A stretch of 64,000 nt of DNA from JACPNO01 sp963825405 (GTDB taxonomy: Bacteria; Acidobacteriota; Terriglobia; Bryobacterales; Bryobacteraceae): assembly GCA_963825405.1 (NCBI GenBank), contig CAWGTB010000003.1, forward strand, positions 992,001 to 1,056,000, read 5' to 3'. The notes under the pieces are model-generated. The model did no database searches, was not told the DNA's origin, and worked only from the letters and a program-made list of their open reading frames with translations. The translations under genes and the position numbers were made by a program. This document shows positions 24,817 to 32,467 of this stretch, piece after piece (the first letter of the stretch is position 1; the number at the start of each line of letters is the position of its first letter).

Positions 24817-25280
24817 CTTCGGGGTGGAACCTCATCGCCGCCCGGATGGTCATCACGATGAATAGCACCAGCAGGATGCCTTGCGCGATTTGGAATGGCG
24901 GCTCGGAGCCATTGGGCGCGAGCGCATGGAGCGCCGGCACTTTCATGAAAAGCTGGGCGATCAGAACAAAAAAATTGAAATAAAGCGCTATCAGGGCTGC
25001 GATCACGTAGGTTCTGCGCCATCCGCCCGCGAGTTGAAAACGGTAGCGCGCCAGAATCGCAATCGTCAAGACAATCAATGACAGGATGCCGACGCCGTGC
25101 GACGGCAGAAACTGGTGAACCGGAAACATGAAACCGGTGATGCTCGTGGCTACGGTGGTAATCAGGAAGCGTTTTGTCCAGCGATCGTAGCGCTGCGAAC
25201 TGAGCAGGCCGTACAAGACAACGAGTCCGGTTCCAAGTCCTACCAAGCTCAAAAAGACATGGAACAGGGTGAAGGCCGCT
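24800..25280 (-). pseudogene. Small membrane protein gene split from its start codon by an IS630 element
   Basis: The remaining frame encodes AAFTLFHVFLSLVGLGTGLVV and several more membrane helices, but it has no start codon before an upstream stop inside the element. Joining the sequence across the TA duplication puts ATG-CTA in front of GCG-GCC, giving MLAAFTLFHV and a 161-residue protein with about five helices. The ATG lies at 26963-26965, preceded by AGGAGA. The function of the family is unknown. The insertion falls within the second codon, so the gene is almost surely inactive in this copy. Confidence 0.85.
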
Positions 25281-25281
25281 A

Positions 25282-25311
25282 GTCTTCTGTATCTGAAATA
25301 GCTTTACTAAT
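25282..25311. repeat. Left terminal inverted repeat of the IS630-type element
   Basis: It begins GTCTTCTGTATCTGAAATAG and ends CTAAT. It matches the complement of 26930-26959 at 25 of 30 positions, with nine identical bases at the tip. Confidence 0.88.
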
Positions 25312-25336
25312 TGGGCAAACCCGCTGCATACTGGAA

Positions 25337-26428
25337 ATGGTTATGCCACTTCCCCCAGCGGGTCCTCTTATCCTGACGGGCGCCGAGCGCGCTCACCTGA
25401 TGAAGCTCATCCGGCACCGTGGGATGCCGCAAGGAATTCTTCTGCGGATTAGGATCGTTTTGGAGGCGTCTGCGGGACTTGCTAATCATGCAATTGCGCG
25501 AAAGCTATCTACTTCCGTCCCCACGGTACTGTTGTGGCGACGGCGATACGAGAGTGATGGCCTTAGCGCCATTTTCGAAGATCGGCCACGCAGTGGACGC
25601 CCGAAACGTCTTTCACCAGCGAAGGAAGCGGCGATTGTCGAGGCAACGATGAAGACCAAGCCCCGACATGCGACCCAGTGGAGCGTACGAACGATGGCCG
25701 CAGCGCAAGGCGTGAGCCCGGCGACCGTGCAGCGGATGTGGGAGAAGCACAAGCTGCAACCGCACCGCGTCGAGTCTTTCAAGTTCAGTACCGATCCGCA
25801 GTTTGCTCCGAAAGTTCGCGACATTGTAGGCCTTTATGTAAACCCGCCCAACAGGGCTATCGTGCTCAGCGTGGATGAGAAGAGCCAGATTCAAGCTCTC
25901 GACCGCACGCAGCCTATCCTTCCCCTGCGGCCCGGCCTGCCTGAGCGACAGACACACGACTACGAGCGGCACGGGACCACGACGTTATTCGCAGCACTTA
26001 ACGTAATGGAGGGAACCGTCATTGCCGAGTGCCAGCCGCGACATCGCCATCAGGAGTTTCTTCGGTTTCTTGACCGGATCGATGAATCGGTGAGTTCCCG
26101 GCAGGAAATCCATCTCGTGCTTGATAACTATGGCACCCACAAGCACCCGGAAGTGAAGAAGTGGCTGGCTGCTCGCCCACGCTACCATGCGCATTTCACG
26201 CCAACCAGCTCGTCATGGCTCAATCAGATCGAACGCTGGTTTGCGGAGATCACACGCAAACGTATTCGGCGCGGGACTTTTCGCAGCGTGAGGGATCTGA
26301 TCAAGGCGATCAACGAATATGTGCGCCATTACAATCAAAACCCGCGTCCTTTTCAATGGGTCGCGAGCGCCAGCCGCATTATCCGGAAGGTCAACAAATA
26401 CAAAGCAGTTCTGGAGACCGGCGAGTAG
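25337..26428 (+). CDS. IS630 family transposase
   Basis: This 363-residue transposase has an N-terminal winged-helix/HTH part (about 15-125) with IRIVLEASAGLANHAIARKL and LWRRRYESDGLSAIFEDRPRSGRP. A DDE core follows: SVDEKSQIQALDRTQP (first Asp near 178), LVLDNYGTHKHPEVKKWL (second Asp near 262) and SSWLNQIERWFAEI (Glu near 298). The catalytic triad is intact and there is no frameshift, so the element could still be active. The ATG at 25337 is used; a second ATG lies two codons on. Confidence 0.94.
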   Translation: MVMPLPPAGPLILTGAERAHLMKLIRHRGMPQGILLRIRIVLEASAGLANHAIARKLSTSVPTVLLWRRRYESDGLSAIFEDRPRSGRPKRLSPAKEAAIVEATMKTKPRHATQWSVRTMAAAQGVSPATVQRMWEKHKLQPHRVESFKFSTDPQFAPKVRDIVGLYVNPPNRAIVLSVDEKSQIQALDRTQPILPLRPGLPERQTHDYERHGTTTLFAALNVMEGTVIAECQPRHRHQEFLRFLDRIDESVSSRQEIHLVLDNYGTHKHPEVKKWLAARPRYHAHFTPTSSSWLNQIERWFAEITRKRIRRGTFRSVRDLIKAINEYVRHYNQNPRPFQWVASASRIIRKVNKYKAVLETGE

Positions 26429-26448
26429 CCTGCTGCTCCTCAATCTGA

Positions 26449-26898
26449 TCAATTCAGCATCGGAAGGATTTCGGATTCAAGGAAAGAGAGTCTCGACTTC
26501 AAGGCCTTCGCGTTATCCATTGTCGGTGCCCCGTTCACCGGAATCAGGTCGTCAACTGATTCGCCATTTTCCACCGCTTTGACCCATGCACGCATCTCAG
26601 CCAAATACCCTTCGAGCGCTTCGGCGGGCGACAGCGCGTATTCAGTGCTGAGGTACGCGGGAGGAATGTCTCCAACCGCTACCCAAATGTGCCGATCGAC
26701 ATCCGCCGAGCCGGGATCAAGTTCAACGAGAAAAAGGCCAAACACCCCGGGTATCGAGAGAGCAATCCAGACGTTACCGGTCTGCCGAGCCCACGAGAAC
26801 CCTCCGAGGAAAGTATTCATGCTCGACACCGGATCCTCTGTGCCGGACTCCTCTGACCGAATGCTCAACGGCCGGATGTTGGGGAAGGGCGTTGTCAT
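26449..26898 (-). CDS. Passenger protein of unknown function inside the IS630-type element (149 aa)
   Basis: This soluble protein has no signal peptide or membrane helix. Features include NVWIALSIPGVFGLFLVELDP, HIWVAVGDIPPAYLS, SPAEALEGYLAEMRAWVKAV and NGESVDDLIPVNGAPT. The layout resembles a widespread family of small proteins of unknown role (possibly DUF4826-like, not certain). It lies wholly between the terminal repeats, on the opposite strand to the transposase and with its stop 20 bases from the transposase stop. It would therefore move with the element. A toxin-immunity or silencing role is speculation. Confidence 0.75.
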   Translation of the reverse strand: MTTPFPNIRPLSIRSEESGTEDPVSSMNTFLGGFSWARQTGNVWIALSIPGVFGLFLVELDPGSADVDRHIWVAVGDIPPAYLSTEYALSPAEALEGYLAEMRAWVKAVENGESVDDLIPVNGAPTMDNAKALKSRLSFLESEILPMLN

Positions 26899-26929
26899 AC
26901 CTCCCTCAGTGTCCTACAGCCGGTGAATT

Positions 26930-26959
26930 ATTAGCAAAGAAACTTCAGAGACAGAAGAC
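26930..26959. repeat. Right terminal inverted repeat of the IS630-type element
   Basis: The complement begins GTCTTCTGTCTCTGAAG and pairs with the left repeat at 25 of 30 positions. It is followed directly by TA and then by the start codon of the split membrane gene. Confidence 0.88.
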
Positions 26960-27007
26960 TAGCATGAGGGTCTCCTTCCGGTCCGGCCATTATATTACGG
27001 AAGAATC

Positions 27008-27072
27008 GTGGGGCAGGTCCCCGATCTGCCGTTTGAAAGTACTATTCTAGGCAGGTCGGGGACCTGCCCCAC
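27008..27072. repeat. REP-like palindrome overlapping the symporter 3' end
   Basis: Arms 27008-27030 and 27050-27072 are inverted copies (22 of 23 match) with the core GGGGCAGGTCCCCGA. The right arm encodes the last residues (GAGPRPA) and nearly reaches the stop codon of the sodium:solute symporter gene, so the repeat has entered or replaced its coding end. Confidence 0.85.
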
Positions 27073-28747
27073 GGTGCACCAGCGAAATCAACACGCCGGT
27101 TGCGATCACTACCAGGCAGCCCACCACGTTGTACCAGAGGAAGGAGATTCCAGTAAACCAAAAGGCGGAAAAGATGGCCGCTTCACCCGCCAGCATCCCG
27201 AAAAAAGCGGCGTGCCCGCCGACTTTCTTGAAGAAAAAAGCAAGCACGAATACGCCCAGCAGCGATCCGTAAAACAGCGAACCCAGCATGTTGACGGCTT
27301 CCACCAGCGAGCCCAGGTTCTTGGCGTATTGCGCGAAGAAGACCGCATAGGCGCCCCAGAAGGCGGTGGCCAGGCGGGAAACCCATAAATAGTGCTTGTC
27401 CGGCGCTACCTTGCGGAAATGACGGCGGTAGATATCGATCACGGTCACGGTGGCCAATGAATTGACTTCGCCCGACGCAGCCGACATGGCGGCCGAGAAG
27501 ATCACAGCGATCACCAGGCCCACCACGCCGGCGGGCAGGTACTTGGTGACGAACGAGAGAAAAATGTAGTTGGTATCGTTGAAGCCGGTTTCGCCGCTGG
27601 TCTTGCGCCATAACTTTGCTGCCTGATCGCGGGAGGCGTTGATCTCACCTTGGGCCGCGCGGTACCGCCCCAGGAATTCCGCCCGTCCTGCTGCGTCATG
27701 GTTGTGCCGGGATTCGGCCAGGCCGGTAGCTGCCGCCTTTCGCTCTGCGTACGCATGCTCGAACCGGCTGCCGATGGGTGCGTACTCGGCGCTCAGGGCG
27801 GGCGACTGGATCTGCTCCATGGCGATCTTCTGGAACAGCAACGGCGGCTGCTCGAACAAATAGAATACGAACACCATGGCGCCCACGAACAGAATGAAAA
27901 ACTGCATGGGGATTTTCGCCATAGCGTTGAACAGCAAGCCCAGACGGCTCTGCGCGATGGATTTGCCGGTGAGGTAGCGCTGCACCTGCGACTGATCGCA
28001 GCCGAAATAGGAGAGCGACAGGAACATACCCCCCAGTAGTCCGCTCCACAAGTTGTAGCGATTGTTCAGATCGAAGTGCGTGTCCACGGCGTTGAGTTTG
28101 CCGACGTCGCCCGCCAGAAACACAGCATCCATGAAGGTCACATTCGCCGGCAGCATGCTGATGATGACGCCGAAGGCCACGAAAAGCCCGAAGAAAATGA
28201 TCACCATCTGCTGGACGTCGGTCCAGGTGACGGCTTTGATGCCGCCGAAGACTGTGTAGGTGATGATGGTCGCGCCCATGATCAAAGTGGTGAGCCGGTC
28301 CGGCCAGCCGAACACCACGGAGAGCACGATCGCCGGCGCGTAGAGCGAGATTCCCACGGCCAGGCCGCGCTGGATCAGGAAGATGGTACTTGCTAAAGCG
28401 CGCGTCTTGGCGTCGAAGCGGCGTTCCAGATATTCATAGGCTGTGTAAACGTTGGCCCGATGAAATATCGGAACGGCGGTGGCGGAAATCAGCACCATGG
28501 CGATGGGCAGTCCAAAATAAAACTGCACGAAGCGCATGCCGTCCACGTAAGCCTGGCCGGTAGTCGAGATAAACGTGATGGCGCTGGCCTGCGTAGCCAT
28601 GATTGAAAGTCCCATGGCATACCAGGGCATGGTCTTGCCGGCCAGCAGGTACTTGTTCATGGTGTTGCTGCCGCGGCCCTTGTACAGGCCGTACACGACG
28701 ATGCACGCGAGCGCAGTCGCCAGCACCACCCAATCGAGCGGCCTCAT
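27047..28747 (-). CDS. Sodium:solute symporter (SSS family)
   Basis: This 566-residue transporter has about 13 membrane helices. Family features are NTMNKYLLAGKTMPWYAMGLSIMATQASAITFISTTGQAY near the N-terminus, VFGGIKAVTWTDVQQ in mid-protein, and LGGMFLSLSYFGCDQSQVQRYL with the SSS signature. A long soluble loop near 315-390 includes RKAAATGLAE. It imports a small solute (sugar, vitamin, proline or iodide type) with sodium; the substrate cannot be set. The start overlaps the stop of a 38-residue membrane protein as ATGA, so the two are translationally coupled. The last seven residues are encoded by a REP-like repeat. Confidence 0.9.
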   Translation of the reverse strand: MRPLDWVVLATALACIVVYGLYKGRGSNTMNKYLLAGKTMPWYAMGLSIMATQASAITFISTTGQAYVDGMRFVQFYFGLPIAMVLISATAVPIFHRANVYTAYEYLERRFDAKTRALASTIFLIQRGLAVGISLYAPAIVLSVVFGWPDRLTTLIMGATIITYTVFGGIKAVTWTDVQQMVIIFFGLFVAFGVIISMLPANVTFMDAVFLAGDVGKLNAVDTHFDLNNRYNLWSGLLGGMFLSLSYFGCDQSQVQRYLTGKSIAQSRLGLLFNAMAKIPMQFFILFVGAMVFVFYLFEQPPLLFQKIAMEQIQSPALSAEYAPIGSRFEHAYAERKAAATGLAESRHNHDAAGRAEFLGRYRAAQGEINASRDQAAKLWRKTSGETGFNDTNYIFLSFVTKYLPAGVVGLVIAVIFSAAMSAASGEVNSLATVTVIDIYRRHFRKVAPDKHYLWVSRLATAFWGAYAVFFAQYAKNLGSLVEAVNMLGSLFYGSLLGVFVLAFFFKKVGGHAAFFGMLAGEAAIFSAFWFTGISFLWYNVVGCLVVIATGVLISLVHRGAGPRPA

Positions 28748-28860
28748 GCAAAGAACCGGGTGAACGCGTAGAAAAGGGAAATTAGAAAAGCCAAATAGAT
28801 CAGCACTACAGCGTAGACACGCGGCCAGGTTTTGAGAAACGGCGGGGGATCGTCGGGCAT
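28744..28860 (-). CDS. Small membrane protein coupled to the sodium:solute symporter (38 aa)
   Basis: The ATG at 28858-28860 encodes MPDDPPPFLKTWPRVYAVVL followed by a single hydrophobic helix (IYLAFLISLFYAFTRFFA). GGGAG at 28862-28866 lies just upstream (minus-strand ...CGGGAGATG). The stop overlaps the symporter start in ATGA. Small single-helix partners are known beside some SSS genes, so an accessory role is plausible. Confidence 0.7.
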   Translation of the reverse strand: MPDDPPPFLKTWPRVYAVVLIYLAFLISLFYAFTRFFA

Positions 28861-28873
28861 CTCCCGGCGGGAG

Positions 28874-29482
28874 TTAGGCGTGACCAAACTGGAGTTTATC
28901 ACGCTCGCTCAGACACGCGAACAATGCGGCGAGCGCCTGGCCGCGATGGCTGACGTCGAATTTGCGATCTGCGGAGAGCTCGCCAAACGAGCAGGCAAAT
29001 GGCGGGTAATAAAATAACGGATCGTAGCCGAACCCGCCTGCGCCGCGCGGCTCTTCCAGAATTTCCCCGTCGACGGATCCGCGAAACGTGACCGGAGCCA
29101 CGGTGCCGGGCTGGGTCAACGCGATCACGCAGACGAAGCGGGCGCGGCGATCCGCGACGCCGTGCAGTTTTTCAAGGAGCAGGCGATTGTTGGCGGCATC
29201 GGTGGCGTTCTCACCGGCGAAGCGCGCCGAATAGACGCCGGGCGCGCCGCCGAGCGCGTCGACTTCCAGGCCAGAATCGTCCGCGAACAGCGGCCCGGAT
29301 GCGTGCGCGCCGTAGTACAAAGCCTTGCGAACGGCGTTTTCCTCGAAAGTCCGCCCGTCTTCAGGGCAGGGTGGGAGTGCAGCCAAGCCCGGCAGCGGCA
29401 CGGCCGCAATGCCAAAGCGTTTTCCAGCTAGCTGGAATTCGCGCAGCTTGCCGGCATTGCCGGTGGCGCAATAGAGCGTCAC
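28874..29482 (-). CDS. rdgB: RdgB/HAM1 non-canonical purine NTP pyrophosphatase
   Basis: This 202-residue enzyme removes ITP, dITP and XTP from nucleotide pools, giving the monophosphate and pyrophosphate. Motifs are CATGNAGKLREFQ at the N-terminus, EENAVRKALYYG, FADDSGLEVDALGGAPGVYSARFAG and GAGGFGYDPLFYYP, then a C-terminal SHRGQAL. The GTG start at 29480-29482 overlaps the rph stop by four bases (GTGA), a common rph-rdgB coupling. The product is complete. Confidence 0.95.
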   Translation of the reverse strand: MTLYCATGNAGKLREFQLAGKRFGIAAVPLPGLAALPPCPEDGRTFEENAVRKALYYGAHASGPLFADDSGLEVDALGGAPGVYSARFAGENATDAANNRLLLEKLHGVADRRARFVCVIALTQPGTVAPVTFRGSVDGEILEEPRGAGGFGYDPLFYYPPFACSFGELSADRKFDVSHRGQALAALFACLSERDKLQFGHA

Positions 29483-30198
29483 GCCACTCCGGTGGCCCGT
29501 CTTTGGATCTCGATGAGCTCGGCTATCCCGCGCCGGGCTAGTAGCACCAGTTGGCCCAGTTGCGCGTCATCGAAGCTCTGCTGTTCCGCTGTGGCCTGCA
29601 GTTCGACAAAGCGCCCGGAGCCGGTCATGACCATGTTCATATCCACGTCGGCGCGGGAATCTTCTTCATAATCCAGATCGAGGCGGGCCTCATTCTTCAC
29701 GATGCCCACGCTGGTGGCGGCGACATAATCGCGCAAAGGCGATCGCTTGAGCGCGCCCATTCCGACAAGCTGACGGCAGGCCATGGCTAAGGCTACAAAG
29801 GCGCCGGTAATGGCTGCCGTGCGCGTGCCGCCGTCGGCTTGGATGACGTCGCAATCGAGCGTGATGGTGCGCTCGCCCAGTACTTCGAGATCGACCACGG
29901 CGCGCAAGGAACGGCCAATAAGCCGCTGAATTTCCTGCGTGCGGCCTGACGGTTTGCCTTTGTTGACCTCACGCGGCGTGCGCGTCGCGGTGGCGCGGGG
30001 CAGCATGGAATACTCGGCGGTGACCCAGCCCTTTCCGGTGCCGCGCATGAATTGCGGCACACTGGATTCGACCGAAGCAGCGCACAGCACGCGCGTATTG
30101 CCGACAGTGATGAGCGCCGATCCTTCGGCGGTCTTGAGATAGCCGGTGGTGATTTCGACCGGGCGCAATTGATCGGGACGGCGGTTATCCGTTCGCAT
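29479..30198 (-). CDS. rph: Ribonuclease PH
   Basis: This 239-residue phosphorolytic exoribonuclease trims tRNA 3' ends. Motifs include RRPDQLRPVEIT, GNTRVLCAASVE, GWVTAEYSMLPRAT, GRTQEIQRLIGRSLRAVVDL, TLDCDVIQADGGTRTAAITGA and SSVGIV-like ATSVGIVKNEARLDLDYEED, ending VELQATAE and LI-rich helix. The ATG at 30196-30198 gives the family N-terminus and overlaps the small membrane-protein gene upstream by 14 bases. Coupled to rdgB downstream. Confidence 0.96.
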   Translation of the reverse strand: MRTDNRRPDQLRPVEITTGYLKTAEGSALITVGNTRVLCAASVESSVPQFMRGTGKGWVTAEYSMLPRATATRTPREVNKGKPSGRTQEIQRLIGRSLRAVVDLEVLGERTITLDCDVIQADGGTRTAAITGAFVALAMACRQLVGMGALKRSPLRDYVAATSVGIVKNEARLDLDYEEDSRADVDMNMVMTGSGRFVELQATAEQQSFDDAQLGQLVLLARRGIAELIEIQRRATGVA

Positions 30199-30328
30199 TT
30201 TTAAGCACAAAGTACATGACGATCGCTACAAAGATCATTCCGGAAATGATGATGATCAGACACGGCAGTCCACCCTGTACCGGCGCGGGTTTAGCCTTCT
30301 TCGATCCCGCCGGTCTGAATTTCGCCAT
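30185..30328 (-). CDS. Small membrane protein upstream of rph (47 aa)
   Basis: The ATG at 30326-30328 encodes a basic, Lys/Pro-rich N-terminus (MAKFRPAGSKKAKPAPVQGG) and one membrane helix (CLIIIISGMIFVAIVMYFVL) with a short polar tail. Its stop lies inside the rph start region (14-base overlap), so it is likely cotranslated with rph. Similar short lysine-rich single-helix proteins occur beside housekeeping genes; function unknown. Confidence 0.6.
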   Translation of the reverse strand: MAKFRPAGSKKAKPAPVQGGLPCLIIIISGMIFVAIVMYFVLKNANG

Positions 30329-30348
30329 TGGATGGATAGTAGCAGGCT

Positions 30349-32034
30349 TCAGCGGATACTAGCAGCAGTCTGGCGGAAAAATTCATCCAGTGTGGCGAGA
30401 GATCGTGGGCTCAAATCTTTCACGGTGATGGCGAAGACGTGGCGGCCTCTGCGTTCGAGTGCCATTTTCGTGGCCAGGAATTGGGCCTCATGGTAATCAG
30501 ACCGATAGTCAATGGCCGCAATGCGCTCCTGCTTTTCGGAGAGCAGAATGATGGAAAAACATTTGCCATGGCCGATGATCATCTCGTGATAGGAGTGATT
30601 CATGGCCGGGCCTTCGTAGATATCTACTGGAATGTTGAGACGCGAGCGGAACAGGCGTTCTCCTGCGCGTTCCAGCGTTCGGCGCATTTGGCAGCCCTGC
30701 GGGCTGTAGCGGGTGTCGCCGAAGAAGGTTAATTCGGCGTATTCGACTTTGCGTGAAGCAACGAGATTCCGCAAGAGTTCGGCGAATGTTGCCGCTGTTG
30801 GGGCAGCTGCGGACAGCGTAATGTCGCGGTTCCAAGGGTGGACGAACATTCGCCAATCTGCTGCCGAATCCAATTCATTGGCGATGGATTTGTATAGCTC
30901 AACGCTGGGTTGCGTGACGAAGTTCATGTGCCGCAAATAAGCCATGCCGAAGACCACGTAGTGCATGAACTGCATATAGCGCGAGAGCAGCGCGCCCTTC
31001 GGGAACTTTAGCTGTGCTACGGGATGACCCTTCAGCTTCAAGCTGGACTGCACCGCAAGAAACACGCGATCCGGACGATAGCGGCCGCGTCGAATGCGCT
31101 CCCCGATCACGATTTTCACGCCCAGATCGTCGCTCTTGCCGAGGCTCTCTTCGAAATCCTGCTTGGTCCAAAGAGCGGCGCCGGCCCATGCAGGCGGCAG
31201 CAATAGCGTGACTTTGTCGCGCCCCGCAACGCCCTGTGCGTGAAGAAAAGCGGCGAGCCGCAGCCCCGTATCGATCTCCCGCGGCGTGAGAAACGTGGCT
31301 TGCATCCACTTGCGTAAATCGATTCCGGCGAGCGCCAGGGGATACAGGCTGCCGCGCGTCAGCGGCCCGCTGTGGCGCCCGGCGGTGCTATTGGCGCCGT
31401 CCAATTGCAATTCCACTCTCCGGTAACCGCGCGGTCCCGCGAAGCGGTCGAGCAGCGATCCGGGCAGGGTCAGATAGATGAAATTCGGCCGGCTGTCGAT
31501 CCGGTACTTACCGTAAAGCGCGGCCAGCTTTTCGAGATTGCGCACGGGCTCGAAGGAAGTCATGCCCAGCGCCATTCCCACGACCAACGTGGACCGCAAG
31601 GCGTTTGCGATCGGCTGCCCGGAGCGGCGCGCAATGTCCGCCAGAATATATTTCAGCTTGGCCGGGTCGGTGGAATCGAGCGCGTAGAAACGGGGCCCGC
31701 GCCGCAGCAGGCCCGTCGCCTGGTACATCAGCTTGTCTTCGATCGAGCCGCCCATGCCGGCCCAGATCACATAGCGCAATTTGGTGCCGTGCGTAGCCGC
31801 GATCGCCGCGCGAATCTCGTCGACTTCCTCCGCGATTTGTCCAGGCCATTCCGCATGTTCGCGCGCCTGCCAGCTCAGATTGAAAACACCGAAGCAATTC
31901 TGGCTGCCCGCCATGCCGAGAGCGGTGAGCGGATCGACCGGATCGAGCGCGTGCAGGCGCTCGATGACGCGTTCGCGCTTGAATTGCTCGACGTACTCGG
32001 CCGAGCCGGCGTCGTGCTGAAGGGTTAGGCGCAA
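30349..32034 (-). CDS. Glucose-6-phosphate isomerase-like SIS protein (Tal-Pgi type), altered phosphate loop
   Basis: The 561-residue product resembles the isomerase half of transaldolase/glucose-6-phosphate isomerase fusions: VIWAGMGGSIEDKLM, FYALDSTDPAKLKYIL, FIYLTLPGSLLDR, LYPLALAGIDLRKWM and GRDKVTLLLPPAW. In that subfamily the phosphate loop usually reads like SKSGTT. Here the matching place reads GMALGMTSFEP, so the key Ser/Thr cluster is altered. It may be a divergent or repurposed enzyme. The start is uncertain; a TTG at 32032-32034 after AAAGGAG is the best choice before the divergent lipoprotein gene. No transaldolase part is present. Confidence 0.68.
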   Translation of the reverse strand: MRLTLQHDAGSAEYVEQFKRERVIERLHALDPVDPLTALGMAGSQNCFGVFNLSWQAREHAEWPGQIAEEVDEIRAAIAATHGTKLRYVIWAGMGGSIEDKLMYQATGLLRRGPRFYALDSTDPAKLKYILADIARRSGQPIANALRSTLVVGMALGMTSFEPVRNLEKLAALYGKYRIDSRPNFIYLTLPGSLLDRFAGPRGYRRVELQLDGANSTAGRHSGPLTRGSLYPLALAGIDLRKWMQATFLTPREIDTGLRLAAFLHAQGVAGRDKVTLLLPPAWAGAALWTKQDFEESLGKSDDLGVKIVIGERIRRGRYRPDRVFLAVQSSLKLKGHPVAQLKFPKGALLSRYMQFMHYVVFGMAYLRHMNFVTQPSVELYKSIANELDSAADWRMFVHPWNRDITLSAAAPTAATFAELLRNLVASRKVEYAELTFFGDTRYSPQGCQMRRTLERAGERLFRSRLNIPVDIYEGPAMNHSYHEMIIGHGKCFSIILLSEKQERIAAIDYRSDYHEAQFLATKMALERRGRHVFAITVKDLSPRSLATLDEFFRQTAASIR

Positions 32035-32074
32035 TTCTCCTTTGTAGCAGGAAATCGTTACAATCGGCTCTGCA

Positions 32075-32467
32075 ATGTCGCGCCGCTGGTGTTCGCTATT
32101 GACGATCGCGCTGGTTTCCTGCGGCTCCGCGTCGCATCCGCTGGTGCTGCCGCAAATGTTGGCCAATGTATGGACGCTGCAGAGTTCGCGGGTGGAACCG
32201 GTGGCAACTGCTCCCGAAATGATTCGAGCGATCGGCACGCGCGGCTGGACCGCCGCCACTTACATCGGACCCGGAAAAATCGACCTTGCAATTTATGAGC
32301 TGACGTCCGCGCCGGGCGGCCTCGAGATGGTGCAGAAGTGGCGTCCGCAGGCCAACACCGTGGTGTTTTATACCGACCGCTATTTTGCGGTGGTGAAATA
32401 CGATGCACCAGATCGCGCGCCCGTGACCGCCCTAATTACGGCGTTGCAGAAGCTGCTTTCCATTTGA
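32075..32467 (+). CDS. Putative lipoprotein of unknown function (130 aa)
   Basis: The product starts MSRRWCSLLTIALVSCGSAS, a short signal with lipobox LVSC at residues about 13-16. The mature part is about 115 residues (IRAIGTRGWTAATYIGPGKIDLAIYELTS, VVFYTDRYFAVVKYDA), beta-rich, without known motifs. A TACAAT at 32059-32064 lies upstream but very close to the start. The 3' end overlaps the convergent MFS gene by 32 bases. Function unknown. Confidence 0.7.
   Translation: MSRRWCSLLTIALVSCGSASHPLVLPQMLANVWTLQSSRVEPVATAPEMIRAIGTRGWTAATYIGPGKIDLAIYELTSAPGGLEMVQKWRPQANTVVFYTDRYFAVVKYDAPDRAPVTALITALQKLLSI

Larger units (their letters stand above)
25282..26959. mobile_element. IS630-type insertion element with passenger gene (1678 bp)
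   Basis: The element is bounded by TA dinucleotides at 25280-25281 and 26960-26961, the target duplication of IS630/Tc1-mariner elements. Its ends are 30-base imperfect inverted repeats (25 of 30 match) starting GTCTTCTGT. It carries a transposase on plus (25337-26428) and an unrelated gene on minus (26449-26898). It is longer than a typical single-gene IS630. Removing it restores an intact gene in the host sequence, which fixes both ends to the base. Confidence 0.9.

Noticed and set aside
24800..25252. Shorter version of the split membrane gene starting at TTG 25252
   Set aside because: Reconstruction across the insertion gives a proper ATG and ribosome binding site; the TTG is an internal Leu codon.
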